A stretch of 64,000 bases of DNA from contig NC_016134.3 in NCBI RefSeq assembly GCF_000005505.3, forward strand, positions 38,874,150 through 38,938,149, read 5' to 3'. The DNA comes from Brachypodium distachyon. Taxonomy: Eukaryota > Streptophyta > Magnoliopsida > Poales > Poaceae. A model generated the notes under the pieces. The model did no database searches, was not told where the DNA came from, and worked only from the letters and a program-made list of their open reading frames with translations. The translations under genes and the position numbers were made by a program. Shown piece by piece: positions 10,601-27,377 of the stretch (positions within the stretch are counted from its first letter, which is position 1; every line of letters starts with the position of its first letter).

Positions 10601-13600
10601 ATTACAGCCCAAACTGTCCCCCGCCCCCTCTCCGGGAAGATTAACGTCGTCTTTGTCGTGCGCTTTCCCATGATTTGATGATTACACGGAGCCCGCAGCC
10701 CCTCGATCGCAGGCCATACCACCACCCTGGGCGTCGTGCCGGTCCCCCGGCCGTGCCTACGTATCCAGCCAGTACTACCCGTGTTTATCCGTCCAGCCCG
10801 GCTTGGTGTCACGCCGCATAGTCCAAGGCACGTTCGAGTATCGACGAGCAGCTACACCGCTAGACTCCACGTTCAGAAAACGTCCAAAAGGATGCGCTGG
10901 TCCACGCACGCACATCACAAGCTTGGGCTTGGCTCGGTTCGCCTACGTAGGGGGTTGTTCCAGATATAGCTCCTGGCTCCTGCGCTAGCATCGATCCGCA
11001 TGTCGCTCGACCATCTATAATGCAGCGCTGCCGCTACCACTGTAACGGCCTGAACCTGAAGAAATTCAGTCGTCAGACTAGTGCGGCTTGTGGGACCATT
11101 ATTGTCACCCTAATTCCTCTCTCAAATCATTTGTTTCCTTGAAGCAAGATTCGCCTGGAAACATGTCGATAGAGCATCATTTAGCTCAAGTGTTCAGTAC
11201 TGGCGTTTTTATCTTGGTTGGTTTGCTGTGAGATTATTTATTCTTGATCAATGTTCGTCAAAATTTATTCTTGATCAAGATGGCAGTACCGGTGGTTCAG
11301 TGTTTGGGAAAAGTTGTAACCGTGACTGTGAACACTGTAAAATACGCTGCTGCAGGAAACTGATCGGCGCGCAGTACTTCAACAAGGGCTACCTGGCGAC
11401 GCTGGCCGGAGAGGCCGCCGCGAGCCCGGCAACGGCGCGTGACACCGACGGGCACGGCACGCACACGTTGTCGACGGCCGCGGGGCGCTTCGTGCCGGGC
11501 GCGAACCTGTTCGGGTACGGCAACGGCACGGCCAAGGGCGGCGCGCCGGGCGCGCACGTGGCGGCGTACAAGGTGTGCTGGCACCCCAGGGCAGGCAGCG
11601 AGTGCGCGGACGCCGACATCCTCGCGGCGTTCGACGCGGCCATCCACGACGGGGTGGACGTGCTCTCGGTGTCCCTCGGCACAAGCCCCGTGGACTACTT
11701 CCGCGAGGGCGTGGCCATCGGCTCGTTCCACGCCGTCATGAACGGCATCGCCGTGGTGGCCTCGGCCGGGAACGCCGGGCCGCGCGCCGGCACCGTGTCC
11801 AACACCGCGCCCTGGCTCTTCACCGTCGCCGCCAGCACCATGGACCGCGAGTTCCCGGCGTACGTGGTTTTCGCCAACCACAGCAGGCGGATCAAAGTCA
11901 GTGACGAATTTTTACAGGTCGAATATATGGGACATCTTTTCCGATCGATGCTAGTGCCGTTTCGTGACGCAAAATTTCCATCTTGTACAGGGGCAAAGCC
12001 TCTCGCCGGACCGTCTTCCTGACAATAAGCATTATCCGCTGATCAGTTCTGAAGAAGCCAAGGCGACCAACGCGACAGCGCAACAAGCGTAAGATCGAAT
12101 ACGTTGTCATGTTAAGTTTGCTCGAGTGGCTGACGCTGGGTATTGCAGGCGATTCTGCATGGAGGGGTCCCTGGACAAGACGAAAGTGGAGGGGAAGATC
12201 GTGGTGTGCATGCGTGGGAAGGCCCCGCGTGTGGAGAAAGGCCAGTCGGTTCATCGAGCCGGCGGGGTTGGCCTGGTGCTGGCGAATGACGAGGCTACGG
12301 GGAACGAGATGATTGCCGACGCGCACGTGCTCCCGGCCACGCACGTCACCTATTCTGATGGAGTCGAATTGCTCGCCTACATTGAAGCAACCACGTAAGA
12401 TCGAGAATTTGTAATTTAATTTTGACGCATCTCTCAGCAAGGCCTATTAGCTCAGCTGGTTAGAGCGTCGTGCTAATAACGCGAAGGTCGCAGGTTCGAG
12501 ACCTGCATGGGCCAATTTTATACTTTCCGAAACAATTAACATGTTTTTTTTTTCTGAACGCAAAACGTTTCGCAGGTTTGCATCAGGCTACATCACCTCG
12601 CCAAACACCGCGCTGGAGACTAAGCCGGCGCCGTTCATGGCCGCCTTCTCCTCCCAGGGCCCCAACATCGTCACTCCCCAGATCCTCAAGGTCCAGACTA
12701 AATTTCACACTCTTGACCCAAATCCCAATATCGTGCCTGAAGGTCCAGATTAAATTTATAAGCATCTCAGCGATGTACGTTGCGTGTATGTTGCGTGCAG
12801 CCTGACATCACCGCGCCAGGGGTCAGCATCCTCGCCGCTTTCACCGGCCTGGTCGGCCCGACCAGCCTCCCATTCGACAGCCGCCGCGTCCTCTTCAACT
12901 CCGAGTCCGGCACGTCCATGTCATGCCCGCACGTCTCCGGCATCGCGGGACTCCTCAAGGCCCTCCACCCCGACTGGAGCCCCGCCGCGATCAAGTCCGC
13001 CATCATGACCACCGGTAAAGCGTCAAAACATAACAAACACGGCAAACCTGTGTCCTGCTTCTGCCAAGTGCCCACTGACCAGAGTTCTTTTCTTGCAGCG
13101 AGAGTGCAGGACAACACGCGGAAGCCGATGAGCAACTCGTCGTTCCTCCGGGCGACGCCCTTCGGCTACGGCGCCGGCCACGTGCAGCCCAACCGCGCCG
13201 CCGATCCGGGGCTCGTCTACGACATGGGCGCCGCCGACTACCTCGGCTTCCTCTGCTCGCTGGGCTACAACTCCTCCGTCATTGAGACGTTCATGGGCGA
13301 CGACCACAGGACTAATACGCCGCACGCGTGCACGGCGAGGCGGCGGCCAAAGCCGGAGGACCTCAACTACCCGTCCATCGCGGTGCCCCACCTGTCCCCG
13401 TCCGGCAAGCCGCTTGCCGTCTCGAGGAGGGTGCGGAACGTCGGCGCCGGGCCGGCGAGCTACGGCGTGCGGGTCGACGAGCCGCGGGGCGTGTCGGTGT
13501 CCGTGCGCCCGGCCCGGCTCGAGTTCGCCGCTGCCGGGGAGGAGAAGGAGTTCGCCGTGACGTTCAGGGCCAGGCAAGGGCTCTACTTGCCGGGGGAGTA

Positions 13601-13694
13601 CGTGTTCGGGCGGATGGCGTGGTCGGATGCCGCCGGGCGGCACCATGTCAGGAGCCCGCTCGTCGTCAGGGTCGGCCGTGGCACTGCTTCATGA
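7659..13694 (+). CDS. Subtilisin-like serine protease (subtilase, S8A), 11 exons
   Basis: The exons are 7659-7769, 7865-7980, 8082-8179, 8280-8444, 9549-9645, 11356-11896, 11991-12088, 12149-12394, 12576-12690, 12801-13014 and 13099-13694. They total 2397 nt and 798 aa, and all phases are compatible. Residues 1-34 form a signal peptide ending in ASA. Then come an I9 prodomain (from SYVVYLG), catalytic Asp162 (NLDTGVWP), His229 (DGHGTH), the oxyanion Asn in SAGNAGP, a PA-like insert encoded around exons 7-8, catalytic Ser568 ([12 protein letters not shown]) and a C-terminal fibronectin-III-like domain. All catalytic residues are present, so an active, secreted, apoplastic endopeptidase is expected. 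It resembles the SBT5 type. Introns 4 and 5 are long. Intron 1 needs a GC donor (AAG|GCTAGT); the nearby GT would break the frame. Intron 8 contains a tRNA gene. Confidence 0.92.
8445..9548 (+). other. Subtilase intron 4
   Basis: The intron runs from GTACGTG to TTTGCAG, about 1.1 kb. I see no feature inside; the frames overlapping it are compositional. Confidence 0.7.
9646..11355 (+). other. Subtilase intron 5
   Basis: A 1.7-kb intron from GTCCGTCC to GCTGCAG. I recognise no MITE or gene inside it. Confidence 0.7.
12441..12514 (+). tRNA. trnI-AAU: tRNA-Ile (anticodon AAU), inside subtilase intron 8
   Basis: This 74-nt gene folds as a full cloverleaf. The acceptor stem is GGCCTAT/ATGGGCC with discriminator A. 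The D arm holds an A-box (TAGCTCAGCTGGTTAGAGCG). The anticodon stem TCGTG/CGCGA has loop CTAATAA, giving anticodon AAT. The T arm is GCAGG-TTCGAGA-CCTGC with a canonical B-box (GGTTCGAGACC). There is no intron. A T4 run at 12516-12519 fits a Pol III terminator. It decodes AUU/AUC codons and lies in the sense orientation between subtilase exons 8 and 9. Confidence 0.95.
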
Positions 13695-14346
13695 GCTTCG
13701 TTACGATTATAGACTAGCATAAGGCCTGGATGATAAGATGTCAATACGTGTGCCCGAGAAGAGAACCAATACGTGTTTGTACTCTGTACCTATCGGCGAT
13801 CAAACTCTAGAGGATTAATTCTCAAACCAATTGGGAAAATCTTCCTGTGCGTCCGATCCGGTCAATTAGTCTTACGGGGCAATTGCCTTCCTGTGCGTCC
13901 GATCCGGCTAGCCCAACGGTCTGTTTCTTCTCCTTCCCTCCCGAGAGCTCGGCGCGCGTGGAACAGGTACGACCCAGCTTGCGCTGGGCCTGGCCAGGAT
14001 CGCAGCGCGCGTGGGAGCCGGTTGCAGGCGCCGCTCGCGGGAGCTTAACTTGGCGACGCCGCCACACAGGCAAACTCCCCACTAAAATTAGCGTCAGAAC
14101 TCGTACGCAATCCCTAAACCGCGTGAGTTTGTATCAGTTTAGACTTCTTTTTTAACGGGGATTTCAGTTTAGACTTCGGCTACTGCGCGCTCGCTAGGTG
14201 CCCTCTTATACAACACAAAACCTTGGCAACGTACGTGCCACCGTCCCCATCAACCGATCGCCTCCCACACGAATTTGCAAGATTTCGTATACTTCTTGCC
14301 GTCAAATCCAAAACGAGAATTAGGGGTTGGGGTTGTATCTGGAGCA
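13695..14346. other. Intergenic between subtilase and Rab2
   Basis: This holds the subtilase 3' flank and the Rab2 promoter and leader. A short duplicated phrase (CTTCCTGTGCGTCCGATCCG) occurs at about 13841 and 13888. No clear TATA is visible. Confidence 0.5.
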
Positions 14347-19177
<4,831 letters not shown>

Positions 19178-20308
19178 GCACACACCTTTTGTACGAGACA
19201 GTGCCGTGTTCGTGATTTCGATCCGTTCAATGGGCGCCCGGAGGAACTCACCCGCATGGAACTCTGGACATATTCGGTCTCTCCCGTATTAAGTGACTTT
19301 TTATTATATGTATTTAGTCATATTTTAGTACGTAGATGCGTCTATATTTAAATAAAATTGAGTCACTTGATATATGGGACGGAGGAAGTACAAAACAGTT
19401 GATCACCGGGGTAGCGTTGTCGGTTTACGCGTCTCGTCCTGAGTTAAAAATAAATAAACATTCAGATTTTAGGCACATCACGCCTTCACGTCCGTTCTCA
19501 GCCAAGACAACGCATGGCCAGATGAAAAATAGTGACCCGCAAGGCAGAAAAAGGACCTTGGTGAGGTGAGCTACCACGTCTGTTCACCTGCTGCCTGGTC
19601 AGTGCCTTGACAAACTCCACCATGATTTATGCCCAACTAAAATGGTTAACTTTCCAGGACGCTTCGGCTGGACGACGATTATTACGGCTTTACTCGGCAG
19701 TTAATAGAAGCACATCATGGACAGAGTGGGGGGCACTAGCCACACAGAAGAAGCAGCGCCGAGTCGCATCCCATCGCTGTTGCAGTTTGCAAGGTTGAAC
19801 GTGCAAGGCAACCAAACAACCTTTTTGGTGGATTTGCAGCGTCTTAACAACAAATTTGGAACGGGTTAGCGTAGACGCCACTCCACTTTCCCCGAAAGCG
19901 TTTTGACTCTTGCGTGGTGGCGTTCGTGCGCCAAGCCAAACCAAACCACATGCTGCCAACGCGAGTTGCCGTGATTTTGGCAATTCGGCGGATAACTCTG
20001 ACCATCCATGTGCCCCACCACATCATACACGATTCTTCTATGACGGAACAGTAAACTAAGCACAATTTTGAGATAATCATCAATCAGTACTATGATAAAA
20101 TATCACATCAGTTTTGTCACCGAGAAGAAACAAAACGAAATCGGAGCAAAATCAACGAAGGAATTCAACTGAGAAATTCAAATCGATCCCGAGATTTCTT
20201 CTCTTCACAGGCGTCAGGGAATGCTAGCGCACCACCAGTCCATGCCCACTCCATCCCCGCGCGCGGCGCGACGGAACCAACCGCATCAGGGGTCTGGATC
20301 TCGGAGCC
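19178..20308. other. Convergent intergenic region between Rab2 and the 67-aa gene
   Basis: It contains the two 3' flanks and a Stowaway MITE at 19281-19387. Nothing else is recognised. Confidence 0.5.
19281..19387. mobile_element. Stowaway-type MITE, diverged
   Basis: The ends CTCCCGTATTAAGTGACTT and AGTCACTTGATATATGGGACGG are inverted, with the usual GATGCGTCTATATTT interior. The right end has drifted to GGAGGAAG, followed by TA. Confidence 0.75.
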
Positions 20309-20512
20309 CTAATACGGCGGCGGCGGCGCGAGGTGGCCGTAGGCGCGGAAGGAGCGTCCGCCGCCGTAGGATGGCTCCTGGAGGTGGATGTTGCTGGTGA
20401 GCTTGTGGAAGCCGCGGGTGTAGATGCCGAAGCCGAAGACGATGCCGACGGCGACGAGCACCAGGATGATGATCGTGCAGATGCAGCACGCCTTGCTCGG
20501 GCAGCAGCACAT
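20309..20512 (-). CDS. Small cysteine-rich single-pass membrane protein, 67 aa
   Basis: The protein starts MCCCPSKACCICTIII, continues with a hydrophobic stretch (about residues 10-30, IIILVLVAVGIVFGFGIY), and ends in a Pro/Tyr-rich tail (HLAPPPPY). The Cys cluster immediately before the membrane segment suggests palmitoylation or metal binding on the cytosolic side, but the function is unknown. A similar small protein is, to my recollection, conserved across land plants as an uncharacterised transmembrane protein. It is a single exon on the minus strand. The +strand frame 20333-20650 is its shadow. Confidence 0.75.
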   Translation of the reverse strand: MCCCPSKACCICTIIILVLVAVGIVFGFGIYTRGFHKLTSNIHLQEPSYGGGRSFRAYGHLAPPPPY

Positions 20513-20839
20513 CTCGCTTCCTCCTTCGGTCCGCTTCGCTTCCTCTCCCTCCTCTCGCGGCGGCGGGTCGCGCTGAGAGGAAAAGGAAACGGAAGAAAGG
20601 CGAGTCGCTTTTGTTCGTTTCCGTTGGGGGTCTGTGATGAGTCCGCGTGACCCGGCAGCACGCCTGTGTCCACTGGTTATAAGGGGGTACGCGCCGTTGG
20701 GTTGGGGGCAAATCGGGTGCCTGCTGGCTGCTGGTCACGGATTCGGTGCGGAGGTGCGGTTCCGGTGTACCGTGGTTTGGCGGCCGTCAGGCTTCGCTGC
20801 CACGACACGACACCATTTGAAGGCTGCCGTGTAGCTTCT

Positions 20840-21627
20840 TTTTCCTTTTCGAAAAGGCCAAAACCATATATTAAATCAATCAACCCTTACAAAAATATCT
20901 TTAAAATAGAAAAATTTCACGCAAATTTTTGTGGATAAACGTCGTTGTCTTCCTCCTGCACTGGCACGCCGTGAATGAACCTCGATGTTGCCTCCGGACC
21001 TCCGGACCACGTCGGAACCAGGAAAACGTCGTTGACATAGCAGCCGGAAAATCGCCGGTCAGAGCAAGAAGACGTCGACGACAATGCTCTGAGGAACAGA
21101 CCACTGTCCCAGAGAAGAAGAAGACGAAGAAAGTTGGATGACCTCAGATCTGGCCAGACGGACCCAAGAAGACCTGACCTCACTAACTGAAGCTGGCCGA
21201 CCCTCGCCGATTGAAAAAAGAACCAACAAACCGCGATACGAAGACTACCTGCAAAAAACAAACACAAATACCACTCTGGAAGAGCAGCGACCGATCGTCT
21301 CGTACTCCTCAACGCCACAGGCGAGATCGCCACAGGCGAGGTGGATGAGGGGTTGGGAAAACTTTATTCTTGAACCTGCCGCCATCACCACCATAGCGTC
21401 GCTGACAGTTGACCGAAACCTAACTTTTCAAAATCTACCGTAGGCCAAGCGCCTGAGCAGCAAGGAGAGGAGGCGGGACATGTGGCTTGCCCGTCGGCGG
21501 CTGGCCGGCCGAAGGACGGGATGAGATCTGTTGGGTGGCGCCTAGGGCACGCAAGGAGCCAGGAACCGATCGTATCTTTCTATCGTTGTTCTATCACGTC
21601 TGTTGTGATCTGTAAACACTATTCTTC
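20840..21627 (-). mobile_element. Non-LTR retroposon insertion with 17-bp target duplication, 788 bp
   Basis: The repeat GCTGCCGTGTAGCTTCT (20823-20839) recurs as GCTGCCGTGTGGCTTCT at 21628-21644, a 17-bp duplication with one mismatch. The plus strand begins TTTTCCTTTTCGAAAAGG, so the element is on the minus strand with its A/purine-rich 3' end on the left. Just inside is AATATATGGTT, the tail type shared with the elements ending at 4411 and beginning at 61525. The body is moderately GC-rich. The 138-aa minus frame (20917-21333) matches nothing I know, so it is probably non-autonomous. Confidence 0.8.
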
Positions 21628-21644
21628 GCTGCCGTGTGGCTTCT

Positions 21645-22569
21645 GTGCCAGTTTGTGCAGGGAGGGAGTGACTCGTCCAGTTCTTTTGACTGGCTTTTTC
21701 AGGAATATAGGGGAAGGACAACGTCAGGAAGCCGTCGTAGAAGCTGAAAAAAAATAGGATGAGTCACTCTTTCCCTGGACAATTGGCACAAGACGTTGAT
21801 AAGCTAGTTTGGGAGCATGACCAAATTTGGTGACTGGCTTCTCCATGAAATCGGCAGAAGAGCAGCTTCATGGAGAAAACCAATCCGCCAATATCATGTC
21901 AGGGCCGCTTATGGATTGTTTCTGTATATTATATTATCGGCATGTTTCGGAACAATCTGAAACATCCAATTCGAATTTAGTGGACAAGACTAAAGTATCA
22001 GGGTTTTTTAATTAGGTTTTTAAGTTTTTTTAAAAAAATCAATCCACATTGTAATTATCTTTCTAGGATTTTTTCTTAGCAATGTTTTAACGAAAATCAA
22101 ATGATATATCAATGAAATAATGATATGTTGATAATAATTTCAGTAAAAATTCAATGGTATATCCATGGAATGACACACATCAAAAGAAAACTCTCAAAAA
22201 AAATTGAGTAGATACCGTCATGGCAACTTTATTGATTGTGAAGAAAAAAAACTCTCGAAATTGACCGAGGGATTGATAACAAAGACCCATGCATCTCCCA
22301 ATGCATAATCTCTTACCAGGTACTATCTCTTATGCAGGGTAAATGTCAAGAGACCAGCTCTCCAATTGACTCTTATTGTTGTGTCTAAATTAGCAAAATT
22401 TAATAGCTATTCGAGAGAGATTTAATTTATCTGTGTCGGTTTGCATGAAGAGACATCTAGCATAAGAGACGATTTCCAATCAATTACGTGTCGCGTATAG
22501 AAAATGCTAACGTGAAAACCTAAAAGACTCGCCATGTCAGAGCATTGGAAAAGACCTTAGAAGAAATCT
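21645..22569. other. Intergenic, AT-rich
   Basis: No gene is seen. The short frames are not supported. Confidence 0.5.
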
Positions 22570-22921
22570 AGGGCTTCTTTGGATCATAGGAATCCAAATA
22601 TATAGGAATATGAAAAAGTATGATGGAAATACTATGGCTTTTTGAATACTATATGAAGAAAATCCTGTAATCGTTTGAATGAAATGTTTGGATGCTACAT
22701 AGAAAAAAATGGAGATTAGATGGTATACTTAATTGGAGTAAAAGAGAAGGGAGATAGAAAGAAGATGCATTGAAACTTTCAAAAGGAAATTTCCATTAGG
22801 TAGACCTCATGCTCCGTTGGTGGCAGTACTGCGATCCAAATGACATGCATAAGAATTACTTTTTATTTTATGACTATAATTCTCTATTTTTCCTCTAAAA
22901 TTCGTATGATCCAAAGAGGGG
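22570..22921. mobile_element. Tourist-like MITE (PIF/Harbinger), about 350 bp
   Basis: The left end GGGCTTCTTTGGATCATAGG is inverted relative to the right end CGTATGATCCAAAGAGGGG. This is the typical Tourist TIR form. The interior is AT-rich and non-coding. The 3-bp target duplication is not clear. Confidence 0.75.
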
Positions 22922-23061
22922 GAGTTCAGTTCAGAAATACAGTACAACTGTACAAGTCAGCGAACTGAATTTTCAGTGTAATAACTGAATGTACCGGGCC
23001 CTCGTTTCCCTGTCTTCCTCGCGCCTTCTCCGGCGCAAAACACCAGCCCTTGGCCACCTCC

Positions 23062-24936
23062 ATGAGCAAGACCTACAAGTTTCCGCTCCGCCGCCTTCCC
23101 CGCCACCTACACGTCAGACAATACACATCTGCCGCGGCCAACCCCGTTCCGGCCGCCCCCGCCGTCCTCCATGACCTTGATCACTTGGACTCAGGCGAGC
23201 TCGCCCCGACACCGCGCGTTTACCACGCGTTCATCACAGCCTGCGCGCAATCCAAGAACCTCGACGATGCCAGGAAAATCCACGCTCACCTTGCCAGCTC
23301 CCGGTTCGCGGGCGACGCCTTCCTCGATAACTCGCTCATTCACCTGTACTGCAAGTGCGGCAGTGTGGTGGAAGCGCACAAGGTGTTTGATAAAATGCGG
23401 AATAAGGATATGGTTTCTTGGACCTCACTCATCGCCGGGTATGCACAGAATGATATGCCGGCAGAGGCCATAGGACTTCTCCCTGGTATGCTTAAGGGAC
23501 GCTTCAAGCCAAACGGGTTCACGTTCGCCAGCCTCCTCAAGGCGGTGGGTGCTTATGCTGATAGCGGCATTGGGGGACAGATACATGCTCTCGCTGTGAA
23601 GTGTGATTGGCATGAGGATGTCTATGTTGGAAGCGCACTTCTTGACATGTATGCGAGGTGTGGGAAGATGGACATGGCTACTGCAGTGTTTGATAAACTG
23701 GACTCAAAGAATGGGGTTTCCTGGAATGCATTGATTTCTGGGTTTGCAAGGAAGGGCGATGGAGAGACTGCTTTGATGGTGTTTGCAGAGATGCAGAGGA
23801 ATGGGTTTGAGGCCACACATTTCACATATTCCAGCATATTCAGTGCCCTTGCTGGTATAGGTGCTCTTGAGCAGGGGAAGTGGGTGCATGCACATATGAT
23901 TAAGTCTCGGCAGAAACTGACTGCATTTGTTGGAAATACAATGCTTGACATGTATGCAAAGTCAGGGAGCATGATCGACGCGAGAAAGGTGTTTGAACGT
24001 GTGCTCAATAAGGATCTAGTTACTTGGAATTCCATGCTCACAGCATTTGCACAATATGGATTGGGAAAGGAAGCAGTCTCCCATTTTGAGGAGATGAGGA
24101 AATCGGGCATTTACCTGAATCAAATCAGCTTCCTTTGCATTTTGACTGCTTGTAGCCATGGAGGACTGGTGAAGGAGGGCAAGCACTACTTCGACATGAT
24201 AAAGGAGTACAATTTGGAGCCTGAGATTGAGCACTATGTTACGGTTGTCGATCTTCTCGGACGAGCTGGTTTACTAAATTATGCTCTGGTCTTTATATTT
24301 AAAATGCCCATGGAACCAACTGCCGCTGTTTGGGGAGCCTTGCTCGCGGCTTGCAGAATGCATAAGAATGCCAAAGTTGGGCAATTTGCAGCTGACCATG
24401 TCTTTCAACTTGATCCGGATGATAGTGGCCCGCCTGTGTTGTTGTATAACATATATGCTTCCACAGGTCATTGGGATGCTGCTGCTAGAGTCAGGAAGAT
24501 GATGAAGGCAACTGGTGTGAAGAAGGAACCTGCATGCAGTTGGGTTGAGATAGAGAATTCCGTGCACATGTTTGTGGCCAACGATGATACACATCCACGA
24601 GCTGAAGAGATATATAAGATGTGGGATGAGATAAGCATGAAGATTAGGAAAGAAGGATATGTTCCTGATATGGATTATGTGCTTCTGCATGTAGATGAGC
24701 AAGAGAGAGAGGCAAACTTGCAGTACCACAGTGAGAAGATTGCGCTCGCATTTGCACTTATCCAAATGCCTGCAGGGGCAACAATTCGGATCATGAAGAA
24801 TATAAGGATATGTGGGGATTGCCACTCTGCATTCAAATACATCTCCAAAGTTTTTGAGAGGGAAATTGTTGTGAGGGACACTAATAGATTCCACCATTTT
24901 AGCAATGGCTTTTGTTCCTGTGGAGATTACTGGTGA
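23062..24936 (+). CDS. PLS-class pentatricopeptide repeat protein with E, E+ and DYW domains
   Basis: An intronless 624-aa PPR protein. The chosen ATG (23062) is the first in frame; in-frame sequence to 23050 begins with TTG. The N-terminus is Arg/Ser-rich and lacks acids (MSKTYKFPLRRLPRHLHVRQ), as expected for a mitochondrial or plastid targeting peptide. PLS repeats follow from about residue 50 (ITACAQSKNLDDARKIHAHL, LIHLYCKCG, MVSWTSLIAGYAQND and others). The E motif starts near VWGALLAACRMHKN, and E+ contains GVKKEPACSWVEI. A complete DYW cytidine-deaminase-like domain has HSE (YHSEKIALAF), CGDCH and a terminal CGDYW. Such proteins bind organellar transcripts in a sequence-specific way and catalyse C-to-U editing. 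It resembles the Arabidopsis At3g24000-type group. An overlapping upstream ATG (22989) opens a 61-codon uORF in another frame. Confidence 0.93.
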   Translation: MSKTYKFPLRRLPRHLHVRQYTSAAANPVPAAPAVLHDLDHLDSGELAPTPRVYHAFITACAQSKNLDDARKIHAHLASSRFAGDAFLDNSLIHLYCKCGSVVEAHKVFDKMRNKDMVSWTSLIAGYAQNDMPAEAIGLLPGMLKGRFKPNGFTFASLLKAVGAYADSGIGGQIHALAVKCDWHEDVYVGSALLDMYARCGKMDMATAVFDKLDSKNGVSWNALISGFARKGDGETALMVFAEMQRNGFEATHFTYSSIFSALAGIGALEQGKWVHAHMIKSRQKLTAFVGNTMLDMYAKSGSMIDARKVFERVLNKDLVTWNSMLTAFAQYGLGKEAVSHFEEMRKSGIYLNQISFLCILTACSHGGLVKEGKHYFDMIKEYNLEPEIEHYVTVVDLLGRAGLLNYALVFIFKMPMEPTAAVWGALLAACRMHKNAKVGQFAADHVFQLDPDDSGPPVLLYNIYASTGHWDAAARVRKMMKATGVKKEPACSWVEIENSVHMFVANDDTHPRAEEIYKMWDEISMKIRKEGYVPDMDYVLLHVDEQEREANLQYHSEKIALAFALIQMPAGATIRIMKNIRICGDCHSAFKYISKVFEREIVVRDTNRFHHFSNGFCSCGDYW

Positions 24937-27338
24937 TTCTACTAATCTTGGTTGTGTTTATGAATCCACAAAGCCATGGGTTGAATTAGCAACAGCTAAC
25001 AAGAACTTTTTTATACAGTAGGATAAATTCTACACCATGTATTCCTGCTTGATTCTTTCTGTTGACAGCAAACAGCTGTGTTTTCATTTTGTAGCACACT
25101 GAATTTCGCAAGTTGCAAAAACAACATAATTATTTATGTGTGGCTTATGGTTTCCTGCGAGGAAAATGGTCCTGCATTTGGAGGTGCAATGTCCGATTGG
25201 AACACACTCTGTACATGTGTCTTCGACTCTTCATACAATGCTCCACAATCAGTTTCACCAAATTTCTGCTGCACAGATTATTCACCTGCACAAGGACGTG
25301 CAAGAGAAGAAAGACATCTACGTGCACAGATTATTCGTCATGCAGCAGGAGGAGGTACGTCAATTCACAACAATGTAACATGTTTCCTCAAAATGAATAT
25401 TTGGGAATCGGGTCAATAGCATCATGGGCTCCTTCAGTGGAAGAAACTGTCATGGTCATCAATTGCAATTTAACACATCAAAGCATTGGTCACAGCACCG
25501 CCAACACATGAGGTTTGACCTGATCTTCTGCATTGGAGACAGAAGTAGACGAATTAATACAATATACAAATTACATTACTAAGATAATATCGGTTTGTCT
25601 TCTTATCTGCAGTGGGAGTGTAGAACAGTGTTTAAAATCAATAGAAACATTTGATTCTCCTCCTTGCTAATGTGCACATTAAAAATCAACATGCCAGCGC
25701 TGGCCTAAGCATGCCATACAACACACGCATCTTTACATGCAAGTAGATCCCGGGTTAGGAAATCTGAACTCCACTTCATATTACTTTTGGATGTCGTGTT
25801 TGCTACATTAGTTTGCTGGACTAACTGATTGCAAAATGTCAGCTGGCTTTATTGCTGTCCATCACATGATGAAGATGATCATGATTAAATTGTTCGTATG
25901 CATGTCTCTGAACCAAGTGCTTAGCTAGATAATTCTGATTACACCTCCATTTCAAATGTACTCGTTTCTACTTGTCTGCTCATTATTGCTTCTTAATTGA
26001 CCGCAGCTCTTTCACCCCTGAAACAGCTTGATGATCGAGCTGTTGATCTTGTGATGAATAAATTATTTTAACAATTGTAAGTGTGTAGATTCTTGTAACG
26101 AAAGCAAAGTTTGAGGTATGGAGTCTCTTATGTTATTTTATCTTTATGTACATTATGCTGATGATTTTGCAACTGAAGAAAGCCTCCAGGTGCAGTTCAA
26201 CAATGAATGATTTTGTACCTATGACTTCATCTTCTCATCTGGGGTTAATCAGCAAATATTCAATTTATGCCCGAGTTCGACAATGTATCTTATTATCATA
26301 TCAAGTAGCAAAGCTCGTTCTAAGAATATATCTATGAACCACATCTTTCAATGTGTTTAGATGGCGAAGAATGGAGCTTGGCTGGCGCAAAGGCACTGCG
26401 TCGACAGCCATGCCCCGCGCGACCTCTTGGTGTGCCTTGGTTGCATCCCTTTGTCTAGTTTGACCTGTTCCTGTTCGGTTTTGATTTTTGGCCTTTCCTT
26501 TTTGTTCCTGGTGTCTTCCTTGGAGATTTGTAGTATTTGCGCTATTTTTGCACCACATTTGGATGCGTGTTTGAGAGAAAAAGGTGTTCAGATGGCATAT
26601 GAGTTGCATGGTTTCTTGCTAGAAATGTTAGTATTCGGACTAGCAAAAATATGAAGCCATCTTATGGTGGGGGTGAGGAGGCTTAAGCGGTTACGCCTAT
26701 CTATCTGGAGGTGCAATCTTTGATTGGAAATGCACCGTATGACTTTACTCCACCCCAACAATCTATCTTGCTCATATGTGCAAAGAAGCTAGCTTGTTGA
26801 CTTCCGAATCTCAGTTAGTACATGAGATGCGCTGCATAGAGAAAACTATTATTGCTAGGCATGATTCTAGAAGAATAACAGTAGATGATTTTGCTACTTA
26901 TGCACAATGCCACCTTGTACATTTCAGCTTATTGGGTTCAGAACTTCAGATCAGAGCTTACCAAGCTAATGCATCGCCCTCTTGGCACTGATGGCAGCTC
27001 TTTAATTCGCAGTCACTTGCAGGTTGTGATTTGCCAGCTTTGGACCTGTGTCTTGGACTCTTCACCCATTCACCCAATATACTCCATAAAAGAAGCTTCA
27101 TAAGTTAATCCGAAGAACATTGGCGTGCAGGAAGTGATTGTCCAACAAAAGCATGCTGCCCTGATGATGTTGATAGAGGATATCAGGAAGGCATGGCGAC
27201 GATAAATCCTGAGGATAGCAAAAGCTAACAACCAGCCTTGACTTTTAGCCCCGTACACAATTCTGGGTGTCGTTGGTATGTTATTAATTAGATATATTGT
27301 CATATACAGATGATATCGTGGAGGTTTCAGTTGGTCTT

Positions 27339-27377
<39 letters not shown>

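Noticed and set aside
11297..11881. 194-aa minus-strand ORF over subtilase exon 6
   Set aside because: Antisense shadow of high-GC coding sequence.
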